This document shows, piece by piece, positions 1-10,103 of a DNA stretch of 64,000 nt. The DNA is taken from positions 537,501 through 601,500 of the forward strand of contig RPFO01000594.1 of assembly GCA_009746045.1 (NCBI GenBank), in the 5' to 3' direction. The stretch comes from Mesostigma viride (lineage: Eukaryota > Streptophyta > Mesostigmatophyceae > Mesostigmatales > Mesostigmataceae). The notes beneath the pieces were generated by a model. It saw only the letters and a list, made by a program, of their open reading frames with translations. It searched no databases and had not been told where the DNA came from. Made by a program: the position numbers and the translations under genes. Numbering within the stretch: position 1 is the first letter of the stretch; the number at the start of each line of letters is the position of its first letter.

Positions 1-256
1 CTAACAAACGCACAAACGCATGTACACATGACGCACCGAGCACATGAACAACAAACTCACAAACGCATGAACACATGACACAAACAACGTGCGCACCATC
101 GCATGACGCACCAAACGCACAAACGCAAAAATCCGTGAACGCACAAACGCCCAAATGCCCAAATGCCCACACGCCCACACACAAACGCCCAAACACCCAA
201 ATGCCCACACGCCCACACACAAACGTGCACACGCCGACACGCACGCATAACAAGTG
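1..256. repeat. Degenerate CACAAACGC-type minisatellite
   Basis: Imperfect copies of a roughly 9-13 bp unit built on ACGCACAAACGC, ACGCCCAAATGCCC and ACACGCCCACAC run up to the splice acceptor at 257-259. The stretch is read as the end of an intron of the + strand gene whose first visible exon begins at 260. Confidence 0.75.
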
Positions 257-259
257 CAG

Positions 260-3200
260 GTCCAAATCTGCTTCAAGGCCTCGGATGTCGACCCCGAGAA
301 CGTGACCCTCACCGCCACCGTCCACTACTGCCCCAACTACCTTACCGACGTGTGCGCGTGCGAGACGCTGGCACTCGACCTTCCGCTGAACCGGACGCTG
401 CCGCTGGAGGAGCCCGAGCAAGCCTGCGTGGCATTTGCCAGGTCGCGCCTGGCCAAGTCGGACGGGGCCATCTTCCGCGTGTTCCTATCGGACGGCCTGC
501 GCGCGAGCGTCGCGGAGACGCCCACGTTCAACGTGACCAACAACCTTCCCTATGTAGAGCTGCTGTTCCCGACCAACAACAGCTACTCTGTGCTCGGCGC
601 GAACGAGATCCTGCTCAAGGGTGGGTCACGGACGCGTGGATGATAAAACATGCTACTAAAACATGCTACTGAAACATGCTACTAAAGCATGCTACGAGCA
701 CAGCACATGCCAAGGACATGCTACTAGCATAGCATATGTGGCACTAGCATAGCGTATGGGTGAATGGTGGTCGCTGGAAAGACCTACGGATAGCTCAAGT
801 ATGGGTGATGGTTGCTGGATTATTCTCAAGGTGGGGTGTGCCGGCAGCCAGCAGTAGCGCATGGCCGAGGCGGCCATAGGAACGTTTTCCTCGAGGGAAT
901 GGTTGAGGTAGGGGAATCCTACGGCCCTGCGAGCCAGCACTCTTTTGTGTGTGGGGGGGGGGGGGGGGGGGCGAGGGTTTGGCTTGTGATACAGTTGCCG
1001 GGCGTCTCGTGCAAGGCCGCTGGTTTGGGTGGTCAACTCTTATGCACGGGGTTGCTGGTTGGGGTAGTCAACTCTCATGCACGGGCTTGCTGGTTGGGGT
1101 AGTCAACTCTGATGGACGGGGTTGCTGGTTGGGGTAGTCAACTCTCATGCACGGGGGGGTGATGAATTTATTTCGGGATGGTCAGGCCGAGCCTGTATTC
1201 GTATGTGGCATTGATCTGCTCTTCGCGTGGCCAGGGAGTGGGCGTTGCCTCCCATGAGCCCACAAATGGGGGAGGAATCTTCTTCTGCCCCTGCTTACCG
1301 GCCTATCAAGAATTGTATACGTGAATTGCTTTGTGAGGCGGGTGTCCTCGGTTCCCACCGCCGGTGTCCATGTGCAATCTTGTCATTTCTGGTTCTGCTG
1401 AAAGTTGAATATGCAAAGCGGTGCGCAGCCCTTTGTCTGGCTCTGCCGAGGATGAGGTGGTCGGGAATACTGTGGTCAGCCTATGCATGCAGTGACTCTT
1501 GTGTGGCAGCATTATGCGATATAGTAACCAGCCCTAGTCACTGGGCTTTTCTACTGAAGCCTACTGAAGCCTACTATAGCCTTTCTGCTGAAGCTAATGC
1601 CGTAAACTTCACGAGCCCGCAATGTTGTCACTCTAACACTAACGCTCGTGCATCATGGCGCCAAGTGCTGCCGTTCCTGTCGACCTGTGGCGTCGCCACG
1701 CCGCAGGTACGGCGGATGATGTGGAGGACGGGCCCGTGACCAACTGCCACTGGTACGAGGCGAGCGACGCAGGAAACTTGGTGAGTGAGGCGCCAGCAGA
1801 TGTCCTTAGGGTGGCACCGGCACTAGCTCTGTGCCTTCTGAGGTGGCGCATGCCTGATGTCCTGTGCCTTGTGAGGTGGCGCATGCCTCATGCCCTGTGC
1901 CTTGTGAGGTGGCACGTGTCTGATGCCTGGGTAGCCGGGAGCGCGGTCGATGAAGGTTTCCAGTGCACCGTACATGAGGTTGAGGGAGCGCGCGGAGGCG
2001 AATGTTGCACGCTGATCATGACTGTAGCACACAATTGTGACCTTGGCGTGCTCTATATCCTTTTAATGACTGTAGCACGCATATAGTGACCATAGCGCGG
2101 TATGATATCCTTATAACGACTGCAGCATGCGTATAGTGACCATAGCGCGCTACTACATCCGTAGTCCTATAAACCACCTCATGATTTGAAAGGGGAAAGG
2201 GACTGCAATCATTAGGTCTTTGCAATAACGGCGGTCTTTGCAATAACGGAGATATTGGTGCTGAGGATTGGGATCGCTTTTTGGATGCTTTGGGCACTAG
2301 AAGTCAAGTTGGTCGCTGTCTGCGGGATGAAATCGCTGATGTAGACAGTGCTCCCTGAATTCCACCCCCCCCTATCTCCTTGGGGGGAAAAAAAAATCTT
2401 TTTTTTTTTCCTCCTTGGGTCCCCTCTCGCTTCCTCTCCTTGCCACCCCTGGTGATGTTTTCCCACTTCCCCCCTGCCCCCATCCACCCTTCTCCACATT
2501 CCACCTTCAAATCTTCTCCTCCCCCCCCCCCCCTCCCCTTCTTCCCCTTCCTTCCTCCCCTTCTTCCCCTGCCCCCCTTCCTCCCCCTCTTCCTCCCCCC
2601 CCCAAGGTCCTGCTGGCCTCCGGCGTGGAGACGACCATCCTCTCGACGGAGCTGCGGGCGACCGCGCCCGACCAGCCCTGTGTGTCCACGCACGTTATTC
2701 GCCTCTCCTGCATGGATGGCGACGAGGGCGAGTCGTCGGATGAGACTACCCACGTGAGTTTGCTCAAGAATTAAAGACCGCTCTGGGAGCTGTGATCAAG
2801 CATCCGAAGCGCTTGTTGCTACGTTGGCGACTTGTCGGACATGACCGCCCACATGCATGAGCAAGCAATGCCCTGGGTTGGTATGTCCTGCTGCAAAAGT
2901 AAAAGGGCACATTGGATTTCTCTGAAATAGTTTAGTATAGTTGTACGGAGGTCACCGGCGCAGGATGGGACAGCCGCCGGCGGTAAGTCCTTGTCATGAT
3001 TGAATTGCCCTTCAGCGTGTTGGAAACACGAGGACAGATAGCAACCCGCTATTCATTCGCCCCCACTCATCCCATCAGGCCGGTTCGGTCTCAGTTTTGG
3101 TCTGTTGCCCCCAAGAACTGGCCAAGAAACAGAATCCTTGGTCTCCATGGAGAGGGCGAGGACTGCCAGGTCCAGAATATTTAAAAGTGTACTGGGAGGG

Positions 3201-6200
3201 CAGTTTGGCACCCACGCGTCCGTTATTCATGACGGTGTCAAGGGCGTGGCAGCACAGGGCTGATTTGACGTCCCAACAAAGATGGAGATCTTGTCTGAAC
3301 ACACGCGAGCGCAAAGGGAGCACTTGCCTCAGAACCCGAGTGCACAGAGATAGCGCCTTGCACGCGGGAAAGAGCAGTGTAATTTGAACGTGGCGGTGTA
3401 CACTTTTCTGCATCCGCGATGCATCCATCAGTTTTTCTCGTTGGGTCTAATTGCCCATCACCCCGACAAAGTCGAACGATGGGCTGCAGCAATATCTTTA
3501 CTTCACCTCGCGCTTGCCTAATCGCGCCACATATGTGCAAGCCGGGCCAGCTCACGGATACCCCTGTATGTCATGAGTGCAGTCCGGCAGTGGGTCCTCT
3601 CCGAGAGGGCAGGCACAAGAATCCCTCTCAAAGGGCATATGTGGCCCCGTATATCTGCGTATGTTTTCGGCACCGGCATGTTTCGGTCTTCCTTCTGTGC
3701 GGATTATCCTTTGTTTACATGCTTCCTTCTGTACTGGCATGCGCCAATCCATGCTTCTTTTCTTCACTGTCTGCGTACATTAATCCTTGCTTTTTCCTTT
3801 ATTGACTATTACTCTGCGCACCACACCCCTGACTGCCATATTCCCCTCCCCATACACCTGCCATGCCCTCTCCATACACCTGCCATCCCCTCCCCATACA
3901 CCTGCCATCCCCTCCCCATACACCTGCCATGCCCTCCCCATACACCTGCCATGCCCTCCCCATACACCTGCCATCCCCTCCCCATACACCTGCCATGCCC
4001 TCCCCATACGCCTGCCATTCCGACCCACTCACAATCCCTGCCCCTTTACCCCCACCAGACCGTCACCGGGTCGGGCACCCCCCCCACCATCAACTGCCCG
4101 GAGGACCCGGTCCTCACGTTTGAGGCCGACCCCTCCACGTGCCTGGCATTGGTCACCTTCCCTGCTATCACCGCCGCTGACGGCTGCTCGGGCGAAGCCC
4201 TCACGCCCACGCTGGTCGAGCCGGCCGGGTTTGTGAACGGGTCGAGCTTCCCTGCGGGGGATACTGTCGTCCGTTACCGCGTCGCCGAGGCGTTCACCCG
4301 CGCGAGTGCTGAGTGCCAGTTCATCGTGCGCGTGACGGCGCCACCGAACGCGTGCTTCACGCCGGTCCCCGGGAGTGTCCCGTGCGACCTGACCTGCAAC
4401 GACTTGGGCTCAGGGGGCCCGTACGTGGTCCAGTTCACGGCCGATCTCGAGGTGTCTGAGCCAATCACGCTCACCGACGCGCAGGTGTGCGAGTGGAACC
4501 GCATCTGGGGGACCCTGGGCGCCGTGGCCGACCCGACTGACCCTTGCCAGGTGGAGAGCTTTGAACCATCGCTGCCCACGCGCCGTCGGTGAGCTTGCGT
4601 GCTTTGTGTGTCTGTTGATGCTTTGTTTGTTTCTTTATTTGCACCGTTGAACGCGCCGCTGGTGATCCTGTGCCCTTTCTTGGGGACCTTTTTGTGTGTG
4701 TGATGGCCTTTGTGTGTGGTTTATGGGCGTTTGTGTGTGGGTGACGGCTGGATGGCGGGTCTGCCTGTTTATTCATTTGACCGGGTGCTTGCGTGTCTCT
4801 TGATTCTAGCCCATGCTTTGACGGTTGTGCGTGACGGCCGTGGCTGTGAATGTGCACACTTTGGCGCTTTTTCCTGGTCCTTTTTCCATTACCCTTTTTC
4901 CTGACGTTTTTCTTCGTTTTCACCATCCTGCCGCCTGCGTACATGTGCATGTGCACACCGGTGTCCCCATCGTTTCACGTGCTCCCCCCCCCCCCCCCTC
5001 CCTGCCAGGAACCTGCTCACCTCGCGCTTCCTGCGCGTGACCCGACTCTACTTCCTCGACGAGGGCTCTGCACGCGCCGCGGCGGCTTTGCTGGCAGACG
5101 CCCTGGCCAGTGGGCGCCTGCTGGCTGCGCTGCGCCGTGTGCTGCCCGTCATTAGAATCATCGACGTGGGCGTGCTCTTCCTGTGGCTGACGGCCGTGAC
5201 CTCCGACCCCCACTTCCAAGGCCCCTGCGGCGAGCAGTTTGACTTCATGGGCGCGGCCGGCGAGAGCTACTGCATCATCACCAGCGCCCGCGTGCACGTG
5301 AATGCCAAGATGATGGGGGCGGTCGCGGCGGCGGTGGAGGGGGCAGAGGAGACTGTGGATTCCAAGCACACGGTAAGCAGTAATCTGCTGCCCCCCTGTC
5401 CTTCTTTGCTGGCCCCTCTCAAACCATCCCTGCACATGCCCTCGCTGTCTGTGCTTCTGATTTCATGCTTGCCACCAGTCTTCAAGCATACGCCCGGGTC
5501 TTCCAGTGCGTGATGTCCTCATAATCCACACGGGCCCTTATGCCTGTTCTCCCACATGCGTGGCCATGTGAAATGTGTCAGCTTAATGCTGATGGTTACA
5601 TGTTCCCTTGACCTCACCAGCGTGTGCTGGCAGCTCCTTGCTCCCCTGCACGCGCATGTGTTTTCTTATTCACTGCTTGTTCTCCCAGGGCTGCCTCTGC
5701 ATGTACCTGGCGGGCCATGCCTCCCGACCTTGTGCAATATGGTTGTCTCTGGCTTGTGTGGTTGTCTCACGGAAAATGTGCATCAACGTGCGTGTCTGCG
5801 AGTATAATTTATTACATCATGTGCCCCTCCAGTGGATGGAGGAGCCGGCCATGCATGTTCTCCCTCGCTGCTGGCTCCCGCACGCCTGCCACAAGCAGTG
5901 TGTGGATCGGGCGATCGTTGCCTGTGTCACCCACCTCCAAAGAGAAGTATGTTGCCATGCCTACTCCTCTAGACGAGGAGCTGGGGGGGCGTCGTGCCGA
6001 GGGCGAAGGAGGTGGCCCCATGCGCGCAGGAGGTCGCCGCAGGCTTGTTTTAGATTCATACTCCGACCTGGCCCTTACAAGGCTGCGCCTCCCTGTTTCG
6101 CGTGCCTGTGTGAATGTAATGATTACAACGTATGCATGCCCTCCCCCGCCAGTGGATGGAGGAGGTCGCAGTGCGCTACGGCTCCACCCGCGTGGTCATC

Positions 6201-8047
6201 TCGGCACTCTCCCCTCCCGGCACGGGCTACGCGGCACAGCAAGGCCGCATCTGGATCAACGGGGTGAGTGGGAGGGAGGGGAGGGAGGGGAGGGAGGGGA
6301 GGGAGGGGAGGGAGGGGAGGGAGGGGAGGGAGGGGAGGGAGGGGAGGGAGGGGAGGGAGGGGAGGGAGGGGAGGGAGGGAGGGAGGGGAGGGAGGGGAGG
6401 GAGGGGAGGGAGGGGAGGGAGGGGAGGGAGGGGAGGGAGGGGAGGGAGGGGAGGGAGGGAGGGAGGGGAGGGAGGGAGGGAGGGGAGGGAGGGAGGGAGG
6501 GAGGGAGGGGAGGGAGGGGAGGGAGGGGAGGGAGGGGAGGGAGGGGAGGGAGGGGAGGGAGGGGAGGGAGGGAGGGAGGGGAGGGAGGGGAGGGAGGGGA
6601 GGGAGGGAGGGAGGGGAGGGAGGGGAGGGAGGGAGGGAGGGAGGGAGGGGAGGGAGGGAGGGAGGGAGGGAGGGAGGGGAGGGAGGGGAGGGAGGGGGGG
6701 GGGAGGGAGGGAGGGAGGGGAGGGAGGGAGGGAGGGAGGGAGGGAGGGAGGGAGGGAGGGAGGGAGGGAGGGAGGAGGGAGGAGGAGGGAGGGAGGGAGG
6801 GAGGGAGGGAGGGAGGGAGGGAGGGAGGGAGGGAGGGAGGGAGGGGAGGGGAGAGAGCAAAGAACAAAAGGGACAGTAAGAACAAAGGAAAAAAAGGCTT
6901 CCACCCTTGTCTTGCATCTTCACGCGCATACTGCATCTTGATCCTCCCACCCTCTGCCTGGGCCTCCACCACCAGACCCCCTCGTTGCATCCTCACGTGC
7001 ACGCACCCTCTGCTTTCTGGCGTGTCTGCCCTTTGGCGCCTCCCGCGTAATGGCCCGCGCAGGCGGAGATGGGCCCCCAGCTCGCCCCCAAGTCGATCAT
7101 TCGCGAGGGCGGCATCAAGCTGGAGCGCGGCAAGACACGCATCAAGCTCACGCTGGGCCCCCACGCGCGGCTGGTGGTGGAGGTGGTGCGCGCCGCCTGG
7201 TGGGAGGCGGGCCGCGGGCCGGGCCGCAACTTCCTCAATCTGAAGGTGGTCAGCACGGCGGCAACCCTCGAGTGGCACGGCGTGCTGGGTGGGTTTTTGC
7301 AGCCCTTGCCTTGATACTGTCTCTCGTTCATGGCACGGGATGGAGTGGCATGGAGTGGCTCAGCGTGCTGGGTGGGCGATGTTGTACTATTGGTTGCAAT
7401 GTGGCGTGCTGGTGAGTGAGCGAGAGATAGCGCTGCCGTTGTGATGTGCGGGGTGAATCAGAGGGGAAAGAGCTATGTTAATGTCGAGGGTGGGGTTTGT
7501 GTTCGTCTTGTTCTTGGATGTCGTGTCAGTGTCTTTTAGTAGGGCCAGTGTTGCTGTCTTTTACAGAACCACCTGCAAACGTACCGGATGACCTTCTTTT
7601 CCCTGCATTGCCAGTGTCTACGGACGATCTTGGCAAAGTTTCTAACCGGGTATGCAGAAAGCTGCTCTAGCGCTTACTAGTGTCAACAAGTTTCAGTCAT
7701 GTTTATAGCGGTACCTGCTTTACCCTGTTCCCCTTGACCTGATCGCGATGCTAACTGGCTGGTTCAGAGTATCTGTGTCTTGATAGGGTATCTATGGTAC
7801 AATGCCCGCGCTGTGCTGGCTTTCTCACCTTCAACTGCTTCTCATGTTTCACCAAAGTGCGGCGTCTTTTGCAACAGGGCAAACTTTCCGAGAGTCGTGT
7901 GACCAGCCACATCCAGCAGATGTCAAGTCCACCTGGGCCGCATCATCTGCAAACTTGTCATTGCTTGTCAGGGATGCGGACAGATTCCGCACCAGCAGCA
8001 TCGTGCATGAGGATTGCGGGGTCACCAAGTTCTTGCAGCCAGCTTAA
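260..8047 (+). CDS. HYR and root-cap-like domain surface/secreted protein (multi-exon, 5' partial)
   Basis: I assemble these exons: 260-620, 1707-1780, 2607-2753, 4059-4588, 5009-5372, 6153-6263, 7063-7288, 7567-7649 and a last exon from about 7917 to a TAA at 8047. Each is bounded by AG and GT, and phases match from the first through the 7567 exon. The first exon encodes an extracellular-looking stretch with several Asn-Val/Leu-Thr sites (PENVT, FNVTN). The fourth is an HYR domain, and exons five onward resemble plant root-cap/VWD-like proteins. Together they suggest a secreted or surface-anchored adhesive protein. No signal peptide is visible because the 5' end is outside the window. The join between 7649 (phase 0) and the last exon (needs one extra base) is unresolved, so a small exon may be missing. 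Domain calls are by eye from motif spacing. Confidence 0.62.
638..740. repeat. AACATGCTACTAA short tandem repeat
   Basis: About seven imperfect copies of a 13-16 bp unit around ACATGCTACTA, inside the intron after the 260-620 exon. Related GCATAGC words continue to about 755. Confidence 0.6.
1019..1158. repeat. 35 bp minisatellite, four copies
   Basis: Unit GCTGGTTGGGGTAGTCAACT followed by CTCATGCACGGGGTT, repeated four times with few changes, in an intron of the + strand gene. It follows a G-run at 950-970. Confidence 0.8.
1786..1922. repeat. 43 bp tandem repeat at a 5' splice site
   Basis: Three clear copies of a unit containing TGCCTTGTGAGGTGGCGCAT and GCCTGATGTCCTG. The genuine exon end and donor at 1776-1806 (CTTGGTGAGTGAGGCGCCAGC, then AGATGTCCT) looks like the founding copy, so each unit carries a GTGAGG donor-like word. 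Confidence 0.55.
2016..2165. repeat. About 55 bp repeat, three degenerate copies
   Basis: Repeated words ATGACTGTAGCACGC, ATATAGTGACCATAGCGCG and TATATCCTT recur three times in the intron between the exons ending at 1780 and starting at 2607. Confidence 0.6.
2350..2606 (+). other. Long polypyrimidine tract before exon 2607-2753
   Basis: About 250 bp almost entirely of C and T, with short A/G runs, ending in CCCCAAG immediately before GTCCTGCTGG. It is an unusually long pyrimidine tract serving an AAG acceptor. Confidence 0.6.
2754..3837. other. Intron sequence, no gene seen
   Basis: First 1.1 kb of the intron between the exons ending at 2753 and starting at 4059. Short open frames exist on both strands, but none has recognisable motifs or supported splice sites. 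Confidence 0.5.
3838..4016. repeat. 22 bp minisatellite, about eight copies
   Basis: Unit ATACACCTGCCATCCCCTCC plus CC, with a C/G variant in the CCATSCCC word. Because 22 is not a multiple of three, all three frames read the same 22-residue cycle, giving long spurious open frames. The array ends about 40 bp before the acceptor of the HYR exon. Confidence 0.9.
4059..4588 (+). CDS. Exon encoding an HYR (hyalin repeat) domain
   Basis: The exon follows the acceptor CCCACCAG and ends at a GTGAGC donor (phase 2). It reads PPTINCPEDPVLTFEADPS, then a Cys, AADGCSG, SGFP-like FVNGSSFPAGDTVVRYRV, and AECQFIVRVT. This is the HYR pattern: an I-x-C-P start, a central D-x-C, the 'F-P-x-G-x-x-V' turn and a final C-x-F-x-V-x-V strand. 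HYR is an Ig-like fold found in extracellular adhesion and complement-type proteins. Downstream of it the exon has a Cys-rich segment with at least five cysteines (CFTP, CDLTC, CEWN, PCQ). The assignment rests on motif recognition only. Confidence 0.7.
5009..7649 (+). CDS. Exons encoding a root-cap/VWD-like domain
   Basis: Four exons (5009-5372, 6153-6263, 7063-7288, 7567-7649). Key motifs in order are SDPHFQGPCGEQFDFMG, then SYCIITSARVHVNAKMMG, WMEEVAVRYGSTRVVISA, a WING strand, FLNLKVVSTAATLEWHGVL, and PPANVPDDLLFPAL. In plant root-cap proteins the corresponding order is DPhFxGxDGxxFxFxG, a segment ending LHINA, W-x-x-x-x-I-x-F, an H-x-x-GVLGQTYR motif, then the tail. The match in order and spacing is good, though GVLGQTYR itself is altered to GVLEPPAN here. 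A von Willebrand D-type fold is the main alternative. The function of root-cap domains is not established; extracellular matrix is the usual inference. Confidence 0.5.
5834..5900 (+). pseudogene. Decayed duplicate of the 6153 exon start (decoy exon)
   Basis: The sequence CTCCAG followed by TGGATGGAGGAG at 5827-5844 repeats the acceptor and first twelve bases of the true exon at 6147-6164. Upstream flanks are also alike (GCGTGTCTGCGAGTATAATTTATTAC against GCCTGTGTGAATGTAATGATTAC). The rest of this copy no longer encodes the conserved VAVRYGSTRV strand, so it reads as a relic of a local duplication. Confidence 0.5.
6264..6855. repeat. (GGGA)n / GGGAGGGGA purine array in an intron
   Basis: Nearly 590 bp of GGGAGGGAGGGGA-type repeat begins directly at the donor of the 6153-6263 exon (GGGGTGAGTGGGAGGG) and fills most of that intron. 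The strand is purely G/A, so G-quadruplex or triplex structure is likely. All long open frames here are repeat artefacts. Confidence 0.95.
7917..8047 (+). CDS. Probable last exon of the HYR/root-cap-like gene
   Basis: Two adjacent acceptors (CCAG ending 7916, GCAG ending 7919) precede an open frame reading DVKSTWAASSANLSLLVRDA, then DRFRTSSIVHEDCGVTKF and a TAA at 8045-8047. Root-cap proteins end in a very similar 'F-x-T-S-x-F-x-x-D-C-x-V-x-x-F' motif, which supports this as the terminal exon. Both acceptors need one upstream base, whereas the previous exon ends in phase 0. Either a small exon (length 3n+1) lies between 7650 and 7916, or the copy is damaged. Confidence 0.5.
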
Positions 8048-8389
8048 TTAAATTCATTCATACAGTCAGAATGTTGGGGTGCTATTGAAGTCATGTAGTC
8101 GGTGTTCTAGCCGACGTTTTAGTATGCTGCGTTTTATTGTTTTGTGGTACTGAAGACCACCTTTGTGGTTGCAAGAGCCCGGTTAATTAATAGAATAGAG
8201 CCATCACACCCTCACAGTGTGCCCTCTTGGCGTTTTATTGGGTGGTATAGCAATTGGTCGCCGCAACAACAGCTGGACTTGTGGTACTCGTCCCATGCAT
8301 TACCGGCTGCTGGGCGGCCCCTTGCCGTCCGCGCCGCTTGGCCCACTGGCGGGCGTCCCTTCGCTGCCTACGCCGCCGCCACGGAGCAG
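8048..8389. other. Intergenic sequence
   Basis: Follows the stop codon at 8047; nothing recognisable. A TTAATTAAATTCATTCATAC segment at 8044-8063 resembles LINE tail sequence but has no clear partner. Confidence 0.4.
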
Positions 8390-9384
8390 GACTACACGTA
8401 CCCGCCCCTGACGGAGCCCCTGGGGACCCCAACGAGCTACCGCCGTTCACCGAGCTCGAGCTGAGCACCGCCGCCAAACAAGTGCCGTAGGACCTGACCA
8501 GCTCCCCGCCCCGGTGATTAAACTGGTGGCGCTCACGGGCTTCCTGCTTGGCGTCTGCAACCGGATCCTGCTCGCCGACGAGCCGCCGATTCCTGAGTGG
8601 CAGCACAGCTGCCGTGTTATGCTGTACAAAAGCAAAGGTTCTCCTGACGACCCTGCGTGTGCAACTACCGAGGCGTGTGCATCCAGAGGGCCGCGCTCAA
8701 ACTGTTTATGCGCATGATCCTCAACCGCCTTTGTTCTGCTCTCGATCCTCACCTTGGGGAGAGCCAAATGGGCTTCCGCCCTGGGCGCAATACAGTCATG
8801 GCCATCTTCGACGCGCCCCGCCTCTTAGAGGAGATCGGGCTCATGCAGCCTGGTGAGTTTCTCGCCATCCTGATCTTCGTCGGCTTCATCAAGGCTTGTG
8901 ATTCTGTCCGCTCGGCCGCCCTATAGGCTGTCCTTGCTCGCGCTCGCGCCCCCCCCCCCTCTAATTGCTGTCATCCACACGCTGTATGAGGGGTAGACCA
9001 CCTCAGTGCGCACTCAACACTGAATTACCCCTCCATGTCCACTGCATACCTGCATCTGGCAAGGTTGCATCCTGTCACCATACCTGTTCATTATTGTAGT
9101 GGATTATGTTATGCGCCAGGATCGTGCCCGCTTTGCTAGGGTTGCTGGTCGCGAACCTGGCCTAGTGATTGAGAATGAGACCGGAGGAGGGGGGCCGACT
9201 AACCAGCAGAATTTACTTGCTGACCTCATTTATGCCGGCGACATCACGCTCATTGAGAAGCCGGCGTCTGCCCGACTCTTGCTGGACTGCCTTGCGCTCA
9301 AGGCTCGTGCTGTCAGTCTAGAAATCAGCCCGAAAAAGGAGGCCATGGCCCTCGATGTCATTCATTCATTCATTCATTCATTCA
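8390..9384 (+). pseudogene. Degenerate LINE reverse transcriptase, copy 1
   Basis: A frame-broken reverse transcriptase can be followed through several frames: PIPEWQHS, DDPACNYRGVCIQRAALKLF, MRMILNRL, LGESQMGFRPGRNT (RT motif 2a), ILIFVGFIKACDSVR (motif A), ISSPYLFIIVVDYVM-like text (motif B region) and LADLIYAGDITLI (motif C). Two catalytic aspartates are lost: the first Asp of motif A is Gly, and YADD is YAGD. Stops occur at 8488 and 8924. The copy ends in (ATTC)n at 9360-9384. It is an inactive L1/RTE-like non-LTR element of the same family as the copies at 10.1 and 63.1 kb. Confidence 0.8.
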
Positions 9385-10103
9385 CTTTTTATAATTGGCT
9401 TCGATCTGTAACAACCAAAAGTTATTTGTTGTTACATCCTGAGTTTTGTGAGAAGTTTGGATTTTATTCGAGGTCTTTTAGACAAGTATTGAGAAAGTTA
9501 TAAGGTTTCTTACGTGTAGGGACACTGGAACCTAAGCTTTGTCAGCTGACTTGTTAGGACCCTCATTGGTCGTGGCCTGATCCACGTGGGGTTGTTTAGT
9601 TGGTCGGTTCTGTCAAGTCTTAAATGATCCTTTAGGACTCCAGTGCTTACCAAGATTCTGCGACTCTACGTCTGGATTCTGCCAGGCTGGTTTGTGCGCT
9701 GTCTTGTAAAGTGTGTTAAGTTAGAGTGGTGAAGGAATCTCACTTTGAGATCCTGTGACCTGATTGGTCCATTTCAGGCTATCGTCGGAGCATGCTCGAC
9801 ATGCATGTTGATATCAGAACGTATGGGTCACCATTGTTGGAACGTTGGTTGTGATCTATTCTGTCATGGTATAATGAAGTTAAGCTTTTTTCGTCCATTC
9901 TCAAAGCCCCCTGCTCATTGATATCTTTCAGTTCCACAGAAGAGGTCAAGGATAATACTTGTCTTGTTGTGTCTGCAAAGGGGCGTGGTACGCAGTCCAT
10001 GAGCTGTGGAATTGTCATCTCAACATTTCTCGGGCATACGTGAAGTCTTCATTCTCAAGAAAGCAAACCAGGTATAAAAGATCTTTCATATTTTGGACTA
10101 TGG
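9385..10103. other. AT-richer spacer between two LINE copies
   Basis: About 700 bp of lower-GC sequence without recognisable coding motifs or tandem repeats, lying between the (ATTC)n end of LINE copy 1 and the truncated start of copy 2. Confidence 0.5.

Noticed and set aside
6123-7278. Pro/Ser-rich and Gly/Arg-rich frames over the GGGA tract
   Set aside because: Purine microsatellite; only 6153-6263 and 7063-7288 have exon support.
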